This document shows positions 1 to 5,603 of a DNA stretch of 9,380 bases, one piece after another (the stretch's first letter is position 1; each line of letters starts with the position of its first letter). Origin of the DNA: an uncultured Rhodovulum sp. (lineage in GTDB: Bacteria > Pseudomonadota > Alphaproteobacteria > Rhodobacterales > Rhodobacteraceae); assembly GCA_946221765.1 (NCBI GenBank), contig CAMIMK010000108.1, forward strand, positions 1-9,380, given 5' to 3'. A model generated the notes under the pieces. The model was given only the letters and a program-made list of their open reading frames with translations. It made no database searches and was not told the DNA's origin. The translations under genes were made by a program, and so were the position numbers.

Positions 1-581
1 TTCTCGGGGCTGCGCGTCAGGAGCATCGTCTCGGCCCCGGCCAGCACCGCCAGCTGCAGCGCGAGCAGCCCGATCACCCCGCCGCCGATCACCAGCACCC
101 GCTCGCCGGTCACGGGCGCGGCGATGTCGAGGCCGTGCAGCGTGCAGGCCAGCGGCTCGCAGAAGGCGCCGTGCAGCGGGTCGAGGTCGGCGGGCAGCAC
201 CACGGCCTTGCGCGCCGGAAAGACGGCGAATTCGGCAAAGCCGCCGTCGCGGTGGATGCCGGTCGCGACATTGTTGGGGCAGAGGTTGACGCGGCCGCGC
301 AGGCAGGCGTCGCAGCGGCCGCACCAGTCGTTGGGATCGCAGGCGACGCGGGCGCCCTCGGCGATGTCGGCGCCGGGGCCCGCGGCGAGGACGATGCCCG
401 AGAATTCGTGGCCGAGCGTCACCGGCGGGGTGCAGGGGAACTCGCCCTTGTAGAGATGGCGGTCGGTGCCGCAGATGCCTGCCGACTCGACGCGGATCAG
501 CACCTCGCCCGGTCCCGGCTCCGGCACGGGCAGCTCGACGCTGCGGATGTCGTGGGTGGCGATCAGGCGTGTGGCGAGCAT
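1..581 (-). CDS. Zinc-dependent medium-chain alcohol/polyol dehydrogenase, N-terminal part (3' end outside window)
   Basis: This is the N-terminal 193 residues of an MDR-superfamily NAD(P)-dependent dehydrogenase of the sorbitol/threonine dehydrogenase type, which oxidises a secondary alcohol in a sugar, polyol or related acid in the cytoplasm. Visible are the catalytic zinc ligands C37 (in ICGTDRHLYKG) and H58-E59 (GHEFSG), the four-cysteine structural zinc lobe C87, C90, C93 and C101, the CEPLACTLHG segment near 141-150, and the start of the Rossmann fold (VLVIGGGVIG, about 162-171). The gene runs off the left edge before the cofactor-specificity loop is complete, so NAD versus NADP cannot be read. 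The ATG at 581 follows GGGAGGAG and overlaps the stop of the HAD gene by one base (TGATG), so it is the third gene of the leftward operon. The fold is certain; the substrate is not known. Confidence 0.93.
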   Translation of the reverse strand, partial: MLATRLIATHDIRSVELPVPEPGPGEVLIRVESAGICGTDRHLYKGEFPCTPPVTLGHEFSGIVLAAGPGADIAEGARVACDPNDWCGRCDACLRGRVNLCPNNVATGIHRDGGFAEFAVFPARKAVVLPADLDPLHGAFCEPLACTLHGLDIAAPVTGERVLVIGGGVIGLLALQLAVLAGAETMLLTRSPE

Positions 582-1255
582 CAGCTCCTCCCTGCCATGG
601 GGGATTCAGGAGTGGTGGGAACGGGCAGGCCCAGCCGGGCGAAGAGGGCGCCAAGCCCGTCCGGGCCGGCGCGCAGCACGCCCTGCGGGGCGGGCAGCCC
701 CTCGATCTGCGGATGGAAGATCGTCGTCATGCCTGCCGCCACGCCCGCCGCGGCGCCGGTCGGGCTGTCCTCGACGACAACGCAGTCGGCCGGGGCGAGG
801 CCGAGGCGGCGGGCGGCGGCGCGATAGCCCTCCGGGTCCGGCTTGCCGCGCGCGACGTCATCAAGGCTGATCGTCACCGGCAGCAACGGGGCGAGGCCGG
901 TCGTGGCGAGGTTGAGGTCCACCTCGGCGCGGGTCGAGTTCGAGACGACCGCCATGGGAATGCCCGCCTGCACCAGCGGCGGGAGCAGGGCGGCCGCCGG
1001 CAGGCGGGTGATCCGGGCGGCGGCGGCCTGGTAGCGGCCCCACTTGATGCCGCGCCAGGTGTCCCGGTCGAGGGTGGCGCCGGTCTCGGCGACGAGCGCG
1101 GCATGGACGTGGCCTTCGCTCGCCCCCAGCAGGCGCAGGTGGAAATCCGGCGGCACCGAGAGGCCGAGCAGGACCAGCGCCGCGTCGAAGGCGGCGCCAT
1201 GGGCCGGCTCGCTGTCGACGAGGGTGCCGTCGAGATCCCAGAGCACCCCCTTCAT
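581..1255 (-). CDS. HAD-superfamily hydrolase, beta-phosphoglucomutase/sugar-phosphatase type
   Basis: This 224-residue soluble HAD hydrolase has all four motifs: motif I DLDGT with nucleophile D7 and general acid/base D9, motif II VVSNST with S105, motif III K138 in ARGKPDPEGY, and motif IV VVVEDS with E162-D163. The stretch between motifs I and II (about 16-80) is helical and fits a C1 cap, as in beta-phosphoglucomutase, YniC and related small sugar-phosphate phosphatases. Family knowledge therefore suggests phosphate-ester hydrolysis or phosphoryl transfer on a small phosphosugar. The ATG at 1255 overlaps the kinase stop by 4 nt (ATGA) and puts motif I at residue 7, the normal place; the reading frame is open much further upstream but that part is the kinase in another frame. 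A phosphatase coupled to a kinase would be futile on the same compound, so it probably acts on a later intermediate (inference). Confidence 0.92.
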   Translation of the reverse strand: MKGVLWDLDGTLVDSEPAHGAAFDAALVLLGLSVPPDFHLRLLGASEGHVHAALVAETGATLDRDTWRGIKWGRYQAAAARITRLPAAALLPPLVQAGIPMAVVSNSTRAEVDLNLATTGLAPLLPVTISLDDVARGKPDPEGYRAAARRLGLAPADCVVVEDSPTGAAAGVAAGMTTIFHPQIEGLPAPQGVLRAGPDGLGALFARLGLPVPTTPESPMAGRS

Positions 1256-2751
1256 GCGAGGGCATCCAGCTCTGCGTAGAAGGGCTGCGCCGCGGCATGG
1301 AGCCCGGCATAGACCGGCATCATCCGGTCGTAGCGGTCGGCCCAGTCCGGATCGGGGGGGATCTCGCGGTCGAAGGCGACCATCCGCCCGACGGCCGTCG
1401 CGAGGTCGGGCGCGTCGCCGACGGCGACGGCCATCATCGCCGCCGCGCCGACGACGCCGCATTCGAGCTCGCGCGGGACGAGATAGGGGACACGGTACAT
1501 GCTCGCCTTGATCCTCAGCCACAGGTCGGACTTCGCCCCGCCGCTGGCCGCGACAAAGCGGTCGGGGCGGGCGCCGCTCGGCTGGAGGGTGCCGAGGCGC
1601 AGCCGCACCGAGAAGGCGACGCCCTCCAGCACCGCGCGGTGCAGCTCCGGCAGGCCGTGGCTGGCGGTCAGGCCGAAGAACTGCGCCCGCGAATTGCGGT
1701 GTGCGCCGAACCGCTCGCCCGAGAGATAGGGCAGGAAGAAGAGCGCGCCCGCGCCCGGTGCGGCCCGCCCGGCGGCCTCGGAAACCTCGGCATAGCTCCG
1801 GCGGTTCTCATGGAAGGCCCGCCGGGCCCAGCGCACCGCATCGCCGCCCGCATCGAGCAGGGTGAGGCTGCCCCAGTTCCCCTCCACCGTCGCCACATTC
1901 GACACCTCGGGGTCGATGACCGGCGCGGCATGGAGCAGGGTGACGATGGTCGAGGTGCCGGTGACATCCGACGCCATGCCGGGCGCCATCACCCCCGAGC
2001 CGAGCAGCGCGACCGGATAGTCGCCGCCCCCGACCAGAACCGGCAGGCCCGGGGCGAGGCCGAGCAGGCCGGCGGCCTCGGCGCTCAGCGGACCGAGGAT
2101 GTCGGCGGGGTCGTGGAGCGGTGGCAGCAGGGTCCGGGGGAGGCCCGCGAGTTCGAGGAGCGGCGCCGACCAGTCGCGGGTGGCGGCCTCCATCAGGAAG
2201 CTCATCGAGGCCTCGGTGCGGTCGGTGCCGCGGCGACCGGTCAGCCGGAAGTTGATCCAGTCCTTCGGCATCAGCACCGTCCGGGCCCGCGCGAAGGCCT
2301 CGGGATCATGGGCCGCGATCCAGCGGAGCTTGAAGGCGGGCCAGGCGGGACTGGGCGGATTGGCGGTGCGGGCAAGATGGGTCGCGGGCGCATGCCGGGC
2401 AGAGAAGGCCTCGACATCGGCGAGCGTGCGCTTGTCGTTCCAGAGCGGCACGGTCTCGCGGGTGGGGGTGCCGGCGTCGTCGATCAGCACGGTGCCGTGC
2501 ATCTGCCCGCAGGCGCAGAGCGCGGCGACGCGGGCGGGGGCCTCCTCGACCCGGGTCAGGACGTCGCGGATCGCGGCGACCGTCCCGTCCCACCAGTCGG
2601 CCGGGCGCTGTTCCGACCAGCCGAACTGCGGGACGATCTGCTCGTGCTCGCGGCTGGCGATGGCGCGGATCGCGCCGCCCCGGTCGACGAGCGCGGCCCG
2701 GAGGCTGCCGGTTCCGACGTCGATCGCGAGATAGAGGTCACGCCCGGGCAT
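1252..2751 (-). CDS. FGGY-family carbohydrate kinase, xylulokinase-like
   Basis: This 499-residue protein has the full length of FGGY kinases, which phosphorylate sugars or polyols with ATP. Features in order: N-terminal phosphate-binding motif DVGTGSLRAAL (11-21), CGQMHGTVL (81-89) and PLWNDKR (102-108), both typical of XylB, PKDWINFRLTG (162-172), GGGD with probable catalytic base D244, the VTGTST phosphate loop (263-268), LSGERFGAHRNSRAQFFGL (343-361), and the C-terminal ASGGAKSDLWLRIKASMY adenosine-binding segment (402-419). D-xylulose or a similar ketose is the nearest guess, but FGGY substrates cannot be assigned from motifs alone. It is the first certain gene of the leftward operon. 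The start at 2751 gives the usual position for the first motif; it has no good Shine-Dalgarno sequence (GAGG lies about 12 nt away), and a possible small ORF overlaps it. The frame is open to 2877, but that extension is Arg/Pro-rich and not kinase-like. Confidence 0.93.
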   Translation of the reverse strand: MPGRDLYLAIDVGTGSLRAALVDRGGAIRAIASREHEQIVPQFGWSEQRPADWWDGTVAAIRDVLTRVEEAPARVAALCACGQMHGTVLIDDAGTPTRETVPLWNDKRTLADVEAFSARHAPATHLARTANPPSPAWPAFKLRWIAAHDPEAFARARTVLMPKDWINFRLTGRRGTDRTEASMSFLMEAATRDWSAPLLELAGLPRTLLPPLHDPADILGPLSAEAAGLLGLAPGLPVLVGGGDYPVALLGSGVMAPGMASDVTGTSTIVTLLHAAPVIDPEVSNVATVEGNWGSLTLLDAGGDAVRWARRAFHENRRSYAEVSEAAGRAAPGAGALFFLPYLSGERFGAHRNSRAQFFGLTASHGLPELHRAVLEGVAFSVRLRLGTLQPSGARPDRFVAASGGAKSDLWLRIKASMYRVPYLVPRELECGVVGAAAMMAVAVGDAPDLATAVGRMVAFDREIPPDPDWADRYDRMMPVYAGLHAAAQPFYAELDALA

Positions 2752-2989
2752 GGAGCGCCCGCGCCTCAGAGACTGTCTGGACCTGCGGCGGCGGAGGGTC
2801 GGCGCGGGGTTTTCGGGGGCCCGGCAGGAGATCCTTCCCGTCACTCTCGGGGATACTGGCGGGAAGGAGCGACGCACCGGGGCGCGAAAAGACCCGCCGG
2901 ACCGACCCGTCCGGGGGGCCAGACAGGCTCTCAGGGCCGGTCCCGGGAAGGGGCGCGGCGACGGGCACGCTCCGTGGCGTCGGGATCAT
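2738..2989 (-). CDS. Possible small leader ORF, 83 residues, overlapping the kinase start
   Basis: I do not recognise this product. The ATG at 2989 is preceded by GGGGAGGAGG with a 6-nt spacer, the strongest Shine-Dalgarno in the window, and it lies about 66 nt after the predicted start of the leftward transcript. The product is rich in Pro, Gly, Ser and Arg, with no membrane segment, no signal peptide and no domain I can name. The TGA at 2738-2740 lies 14 nt inside the kinase gene, in a different frame, and the kinase has a poor ribosome site, so its translation could be coupled to this ORF. Against it: the composition is what random GC-rich DNA encodes, and its third positions are less GC-biased than those of its neighbours. 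It may be a leader peptide, a small protein, or chance. A longer ATG at 3031 in the same frame lacks such a ribosome site. Confidence 0.25.
   Translation of the reverse strand: MIPTPRSVPVAAPLPGTGPESLSGPPDGSVRRVFSRPGASLLPASIPESDGKDLLPGPRKPRADPPPPQVQTVSEARALHARA
2832..2868. repeat. Inverted repeat in the kinase leader
   Basis: The arms TCCTTCCCG (2832-2840) and CGGGAAGGA (2860-2868) are perfect complements over 9 bp with a 19-nt loop. In the leftward transcript the hairpin would lie about 80 nt before the kinase start, inside the possible leader ORF. No U-tract follows, so it is not an obvious intrinsic terminator; it may affect leader folding or be chance in GC-rich DNA. Confidence 0.35.
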
Positions 2990-3057
2990 CGTGGACCTCC
3001 TCCCCTCGTTCCGGCCGTGCAAAGGCGCCACCGTCTTCGCGGCGGCTACCCTGCATG

Positions 3058-3072
3058 AGTAGTTTTACAACG
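3058..3072. promoter_or_regulatory. Second, imperfect HexR/RpiR-like operator over the leftward -10
   Basis: The 15-mer AGTAGTTTTACAACG matches TGTARTWWWAYTACA at 12 of 15 positions, with mismatches at 1, 12 and 15. It keeps the TAGTTTTAC core. Its centre (3065) is 106 bp from the centre of the perfect site (3171), close to ten helical turns. Its place on the leftward -10 supports a role in co-regulating the kinase operon, but the match is degenerate. Confidence 0.4.
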
Positions 3073-3090
3073 CGCCGAAAAGGGTGTCAA
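3062..3090 (-). promoter_or_regulatory. Predicted leftward sigma-70-type promoter of the kinase operon
   Basis: On the minus strand a perfect -35 TTGACA (3090 to 3085) is followed by a 17-nt spacer and a -10 TAAAAC (3067 to 3062, 4 of 6 matches). Transcription would start near 3055. The -10 lies inside the weaker operator-like site, so a bound regulator would block it. It is the only perfect TTGACA I noticed in the intergenic region. Confidence 0.55.
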
Positions 3091-3137
3091 AGCGGATATT
3101 CGCAAGTTTCATGCTGCATTGCGGCATAGAATTGCGC

Positions 3138-3167
3138 TTGAGCGGGCGGGATTCGACGTGATATGTA
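3138..3167 (+). promoter_or_regulatory. Possible rightward promoter of the isomerase operon
   Basis: TTGAGC (3138-3143) lies 18 nt before TATGTA (3162-3167), giving 4 of 6 and 3 of 6 matches to the sigma-70 hexamers. The -10 falls in the perfect palindrome, as expected of a repressed promoter. The hexamers are weak, so the exact position is uncertain. The alternative -10 TAGAAT at 3127-3132 has no good -35. Confidence 0.35.
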
Positions 3168-3180
3168 GTTAAACTACATA
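3162..3180. promoter_or_regulatory. Perfect palindromic operator, HexR/RpiR-type
   Basis: TATGTAGTTAAACTACATA is a perfect palindrome with 9-bp arms around the central A at 3171. Its 15-bp core at 3164-3178 fits TGTARTWWWAYTACA, the form I recall for HexR, an RpiR-family regulator of sugar catabolism. It ends 15 nt before the first rightward start codon and overlaps the likely -10. The regulator encoded at 5604-6482 is the obvious candidate to bind it. Confidence 0.8.
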
Positions 3181-3195
3181 ATCTGGAGTCCCGAC

Positions 3196-3819
3196 ATGCC
3201 TGTCCCCGAGCCCGCCCGCTGTCTGGTGTCGCCGGAATCCGGCGCGATGTCGGGGGGGACCGGACGCTATGAGAAGCGGCTGGGCGAACTGGCCGGTCTC
3301 TATGCCGATGCCGCAGCCTTCACCGCGCTTCTGGCCACGGGCGACCGGGTCGTCTACGATGTCACGGAATTCCGCCCCTCGGAGACGCCGGGGGATCTCA
3401 TCTTCGGCGTGACGCGCATGGACCCCGGGCAGGTCGGCGGCGAGTTCTTCCTGACCCGCGGCCATATCCACGCGAAGACCGACCGGCCGGAGATCTATTA
3501 CGGACAGGCGGGCCGCGGGCTGATGCAGCTGGAGGCGCCCGATGGCGAGACGCGCATCGTCGAGATCGGGCCGCAGACGGTCTGCTACGTGCCGCCCTTC
3601 TGGATCCACCGCTCGATCAACACCGGGGACACCGACCTCGTGATGCTCTTCTGCTATCCGGCCGATTCCGGTCAGGACTATGGCATCATCGAACGCTCCG
3701 GCGGCATGCGCCAGCGGGTCGTCGCGGCGGAGGGGGGCGGCTGGCGGCTGGTCGAGAATGCCGCCTATCGCCCGCGCAGCGCCGAGGTGGCGCGGGCGCT
3801 CCTGCAGGGCGCGGTCTGA
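3196..3819 (+). CDS. Cupin-type (archaeal-type) glucose-6-phosphate isomerase
   Basis: This 207-residue protein belongs to the cupin phosphoglucose isomerase family, which interconverts glucose 6-phosphate and fructose 6-phosphate with a bound divalent metal and is unrelated to the usual Pgi. The cupin motif TRGHIHAKTDRPEIYY (87-102) gives metal ligands H90, H92 and E99; the fourth, H138, is in VPPFWIHRSINTGD. GRGLMQLE (107-113) and the C-terminal YGIIERSGG segment also fit the family. It is first known from Archaea such as Pyrococcus furiosus and occurs in a few bacteria, so it is probably an accessory copy acting on the sugar of this cluster, possibly not glucose 6-phosphate itself (inference). 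The ATG at 3196 follows TGGAG and lies directly after the palindromic operator. The stop overlaps the next start by one base (TGATG). Confidence 0.92.
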   Translation: MPVPEPARCLVSPESGAMSGGTGRYEKRLGELAGLYADAAAFTALLATGDRVVYDVTEFRPSETPGDLIFGVTRMDPGQVGGEFFLTRGHIHAKTDRPEIYYGQAGRGLMQLEAPDGETRIVEIGPQTVCYVPPFWIHRSINTGDTDLVMLFCYPADSGQDYGIIERSGGMRQRVVAAEGGGWRLVENAAYRPRSAEVARALLQGAV

Positions 3820-4775
3820 TGTCCTACCCCCCTGCCCGCAAGCCCACCTTCTACTTCATCGGCGTCACCACCGCGCAGAGCTCGATCATGAAGGTCTTTC
3901 CCGCCTGGGCACGGCATCTCGGTCTCGGCGATGTCGAGATGCGCGGAATCGACTTCGAACCCCATGCCGATCCGGCCCGCTACCGCGCGGCGGTCCGCTT
4001 TCTCAAGGCCGACCCGCTGTCGCTCGGCGCCCTCGTCACCACGCACAAGCTCGATCTCTACGCGGCCTGCCGGGACCTTTTCGACGCGGTCGATCCGCAC
4101 GCGGCGCTGATGGCCGAGACGAGCTGCCTGTCCAAGCGCGACGGGCGGCTGATCTGCCACGCCAAGGACCCGATCTCGTCGGGGCTGGCGATCGACGGCT
4201 TCCTCGCCCCCGGGCATTTCTCCCGCACCGGGGCGGAGGTCTTCTCGATGGGGGCGGGGGGCTCGACCATCGCGCTGACCTGGCACCTGATGCAGGCGGC
4301 GCGGGGGGCGGACCGGCCATCGCGCATCGTCGTGTCGAACCGCTCGCGGGCGCGGCTCGACCATATCCGGGCCATCCATGCGCAGGTCGCGAGCGGCATT
4401 CCGGTCGACTATGTGCTCGCGCCGGCGGCGGCCGACAATGATGCCGTGCTTGCGGACCTGCGGCCCGGCAGCCTCGTCATCAATGCGACCGGCCTCGGCA
4501 AGGACGCCCCCGGCTCGCCGCTGACCGATGCGGCGGTCTTCCCGGAGCGCGCCGTGGTGTGGGAGCTCAACTATCGCGGCGATCTCGTCTTTCTCGAGCA
4601 GGCGCGGGCGCAGGCCGCGGCGCGGAGGCTGCAGGTGGAGGACGGCTGGACCTATTTCATCCACGGCTGGACGCAGGTGATCGCCGAGGTCTTCGACCAC
4701 CCGATCCCGACCTCCGGCCCCGGCTTCGCGGCCATCGCCCGGATCGCCGGGGATGTCACGGGGCGGCCGGGGTGA
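3819..4775 (+). CDS. Divergent shikimate dehydrogenase-like (AroE-family) oxidoreductase
   Basis: This 318-residue protein has the two-domain layout of shikimate/quinate dehydrogenases, NAD(P)-dependent enzymes of 3-dehydroshikimate reduction or quinate oxidation. By eye, the catalytic pair aligns with K77 (LVTTHK) and D117 (AKDPISSG). The nucleotide fold shows GAGGST (145-150), the NADP-type SNRSRARLD (173-181), NATGLG (222-227) and WELNYRGD (249-256). Residues that hold shikimate in E. coli AroE are altered: the second serine of HSxSP is I23 and the proline is M24, the Asn of the NTL segment is S102, the C-terminal Gln region reads HGW, and the VTxPxK loop is one residue short. So it probably acts on a different substrate from shikimate. 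It is longer than AroE (about 270). It sits between a sugar isomerase and a lactonase-like hydrolase, which suggests a catabolic role rather than aromatic synthesis. Confidence 0.82.
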   Translation: MSYPPARKPTFYFIGVTTAQSSIMKVFPAWARHLGLGDVEMRGIDFEPHADPARYRAAVRFLKADPLSLGALVTTHKLDLYAACRDLFDAVDPHAALMAETSCLSKRDGRLICHAKDPISSGLAIDGFLAPGHFSRTGAEVFSMGAGGSTIALTWHLMQAARGADRPSRIVVSNRSRARLDHIRAIHAQVASGIPVDYVLAPAAADNDAVLADLRPGSLVINATGLGKDAPGSPLTDAAVFPERAVVWELNYRGDLVFLEQARAQAAARRLQVEDGWTYFIHGWTQVIAEVFDHPIPTSGPGFAAIARIAGDVTGRPG

Positions 4776-5599
4776 TCCGGGTCGAAACCCGTCCGGGCCC
4801 GATCGGCGCGGGGCCGGGCCTTCACTGGCTGGGGCAGGCGGGTTTCTGGATCGACACCGGGGCGCACCGGATCCTGATCGACCCCTACCTCTCCGACAGT
4901 CTGGCCCGGAAATATGCCGGGCAGGCGAACGACCACCGCCGGATGATGCCGGTTCCGGTCGTTCCCGAGGCGCTGCCCCGCCCGGATGTGGTGCTCGTCA
5001 CCCATGCCCATACCGATCACATGGACCCGGAGACCCTGGGCCCGCTGCACCGGCGCTTCCCCGATCTGCCCTTCGTCGTGCCCGCGGCCCGGCTGGAGGT
5101 GGCGCGCCCGCGGATCGGGGCGGCGGCCCGGCTCGTCGCCGTCGATGCCGGGCAGACGCTGGAGCCGGTGCCGGGCCTGACGCTCCATGTCCTGCCGGCC
5201 GCCCATGAGACCTTCGAGCGCGATGCCGCGGGCCGGCATCCGTTCCTCGGCTATGCCCTCGCCTCCGGGGGGCTGCGCCTCGCCCATTCCGGCGACACCA
5301 TCCCCTATCCCGGCCAGGCCGACCGGCTCAGGGCCTTCGGGGTGGACGTCCTGCTGCTGCCGGTCAACGGCCGCGATGCGGCCCGGCTGGCGGCCGGCAT
5401 TCCCGGGAACCTCACGCTTGCGGAGGCGATCGCCCTTGCCCGGGCGGCGGAGGTGCCCTGCCTCGTTCCGCATCATTTCGGCATGTTCGCCTTCAACACC
5501 CTCGATCCGGCGCGGATCGACGCCGCGGCCGCCAGCGGTGTGGTGCCGGTCATCCTGCGCCCGGAGATCGGCCTGTTTCTCTGCTGGTGGAAGGAGTGA
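4772..5599 (+). CDS. Metallo-beta-lactamase-fold hydrolase, UlaG-like (putative lactonase)
   Basis: This 275-residue metal-dependent hydrolase resembles the UlaG group, whose founder opens the lactone of L-ascorbate 6-phosphate. It has the THAHTDHM motif (H78, H80, D82, H83), a further histidine in PAAHE (H145), the metal-bridging aspartate in HSGDT (D175), and PHHFGMF (H234 or H235). LGQAGFWIDTGAHRILIDPYLSD near the N-terminus is typical of this group. UlaG itself is about 350 residues, so this is a shorter relative and its substrate is open; a sugar or sugar-phosphate lactone fits the neighbours (inference). The start is taken as GTG 4772, which overlaps the previous stop (GTGA, 4 nt) and puts the first strand at the right distance. 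The in-frame ATG at 4559 would add an Arg-rich shadow of the upstream gene. The regulator gene starts 4 nt after its stop. Confidence 0.85.
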   Translation: MIRVETRPGPIGAGPGLHWLGQAGFWIDTGAHRILIDPYLSDSLARKYAGQANDHRRMMPVPVVPEALPRPDVVLVTHAHTDHMDPETLGPLHRRFPDLPFVVPAARLEVARPRIGAAARLVAVDAGQTLEPVPGLTLHVLPAAHETFERDAAGRHPFLGYALASGGLRLAHSGDTIPYPGQADRLRAFGVDVLLLPVNGRDAARLAAGIPGNLTLAEAIALARAAEVPCLVPHHFGMFAFNTLDPARIDAAAASGVVPVILRPEIGLFLCWWKE

Positions 5600-5603
5600 C
5601 GGC

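Larger units (their letters stand above)
2752..3195. other. Divergent intergenic control region
   Basis: This 444-bp gap separates the leftward kinase operon from the rightward isomerase operon. About 3055-3195 is clearly more AT-rich than the rest and holds both predicted promoters and two operator-like sites. The left part (2752-3055) is GC-rich and would be a leader of about 300 nt on the kinase transcript. It holds the possible 83-codon ORF and an inverted repeat with 9-bp arms at 2832-2840 and 2860-2868. No RNA gene or known riboswitch is recognised. Confidence 0.8.

Noticed and set aside
135..827. Rightward ORF of 230 codons at the left edge
   Set aside because: It is opposite the zinc dehydrogenase and HAD genes, whose catalytic motifs are intact on the minus strand.
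1256..1522. Longer N-terminus for the HAD hydrolase
   Set aside because: The extension is the kinase sequence in another frame and would push DLDGT far from its normal position near residue 7.
2897..2914. Small inverted repeat CCGGAC/GTCCGG with a 6-nt loop in the kinase leader
   Set aside because: Six-base-pair arms are expected by chance in sequence this GC-rich, and no T-tract follows on either strand.
1297..3129. Long rightward ORF of 610 codons opposite the kinase
   Set aside because: It is antisense to a clear FGGY kinase. The product is Arg/Gly/Ala-rich with no domain, as expected of the opposite strand of GC-rich coding DNA.
4559..4771. Longer N-terminus for the UlaG-like hydrolase
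   Set aside because: The extra 71 residues are an Arg-rich shadow of the AroE-like gene. The GTG at 4772 gives the 4-nt overlap and the right domain start.
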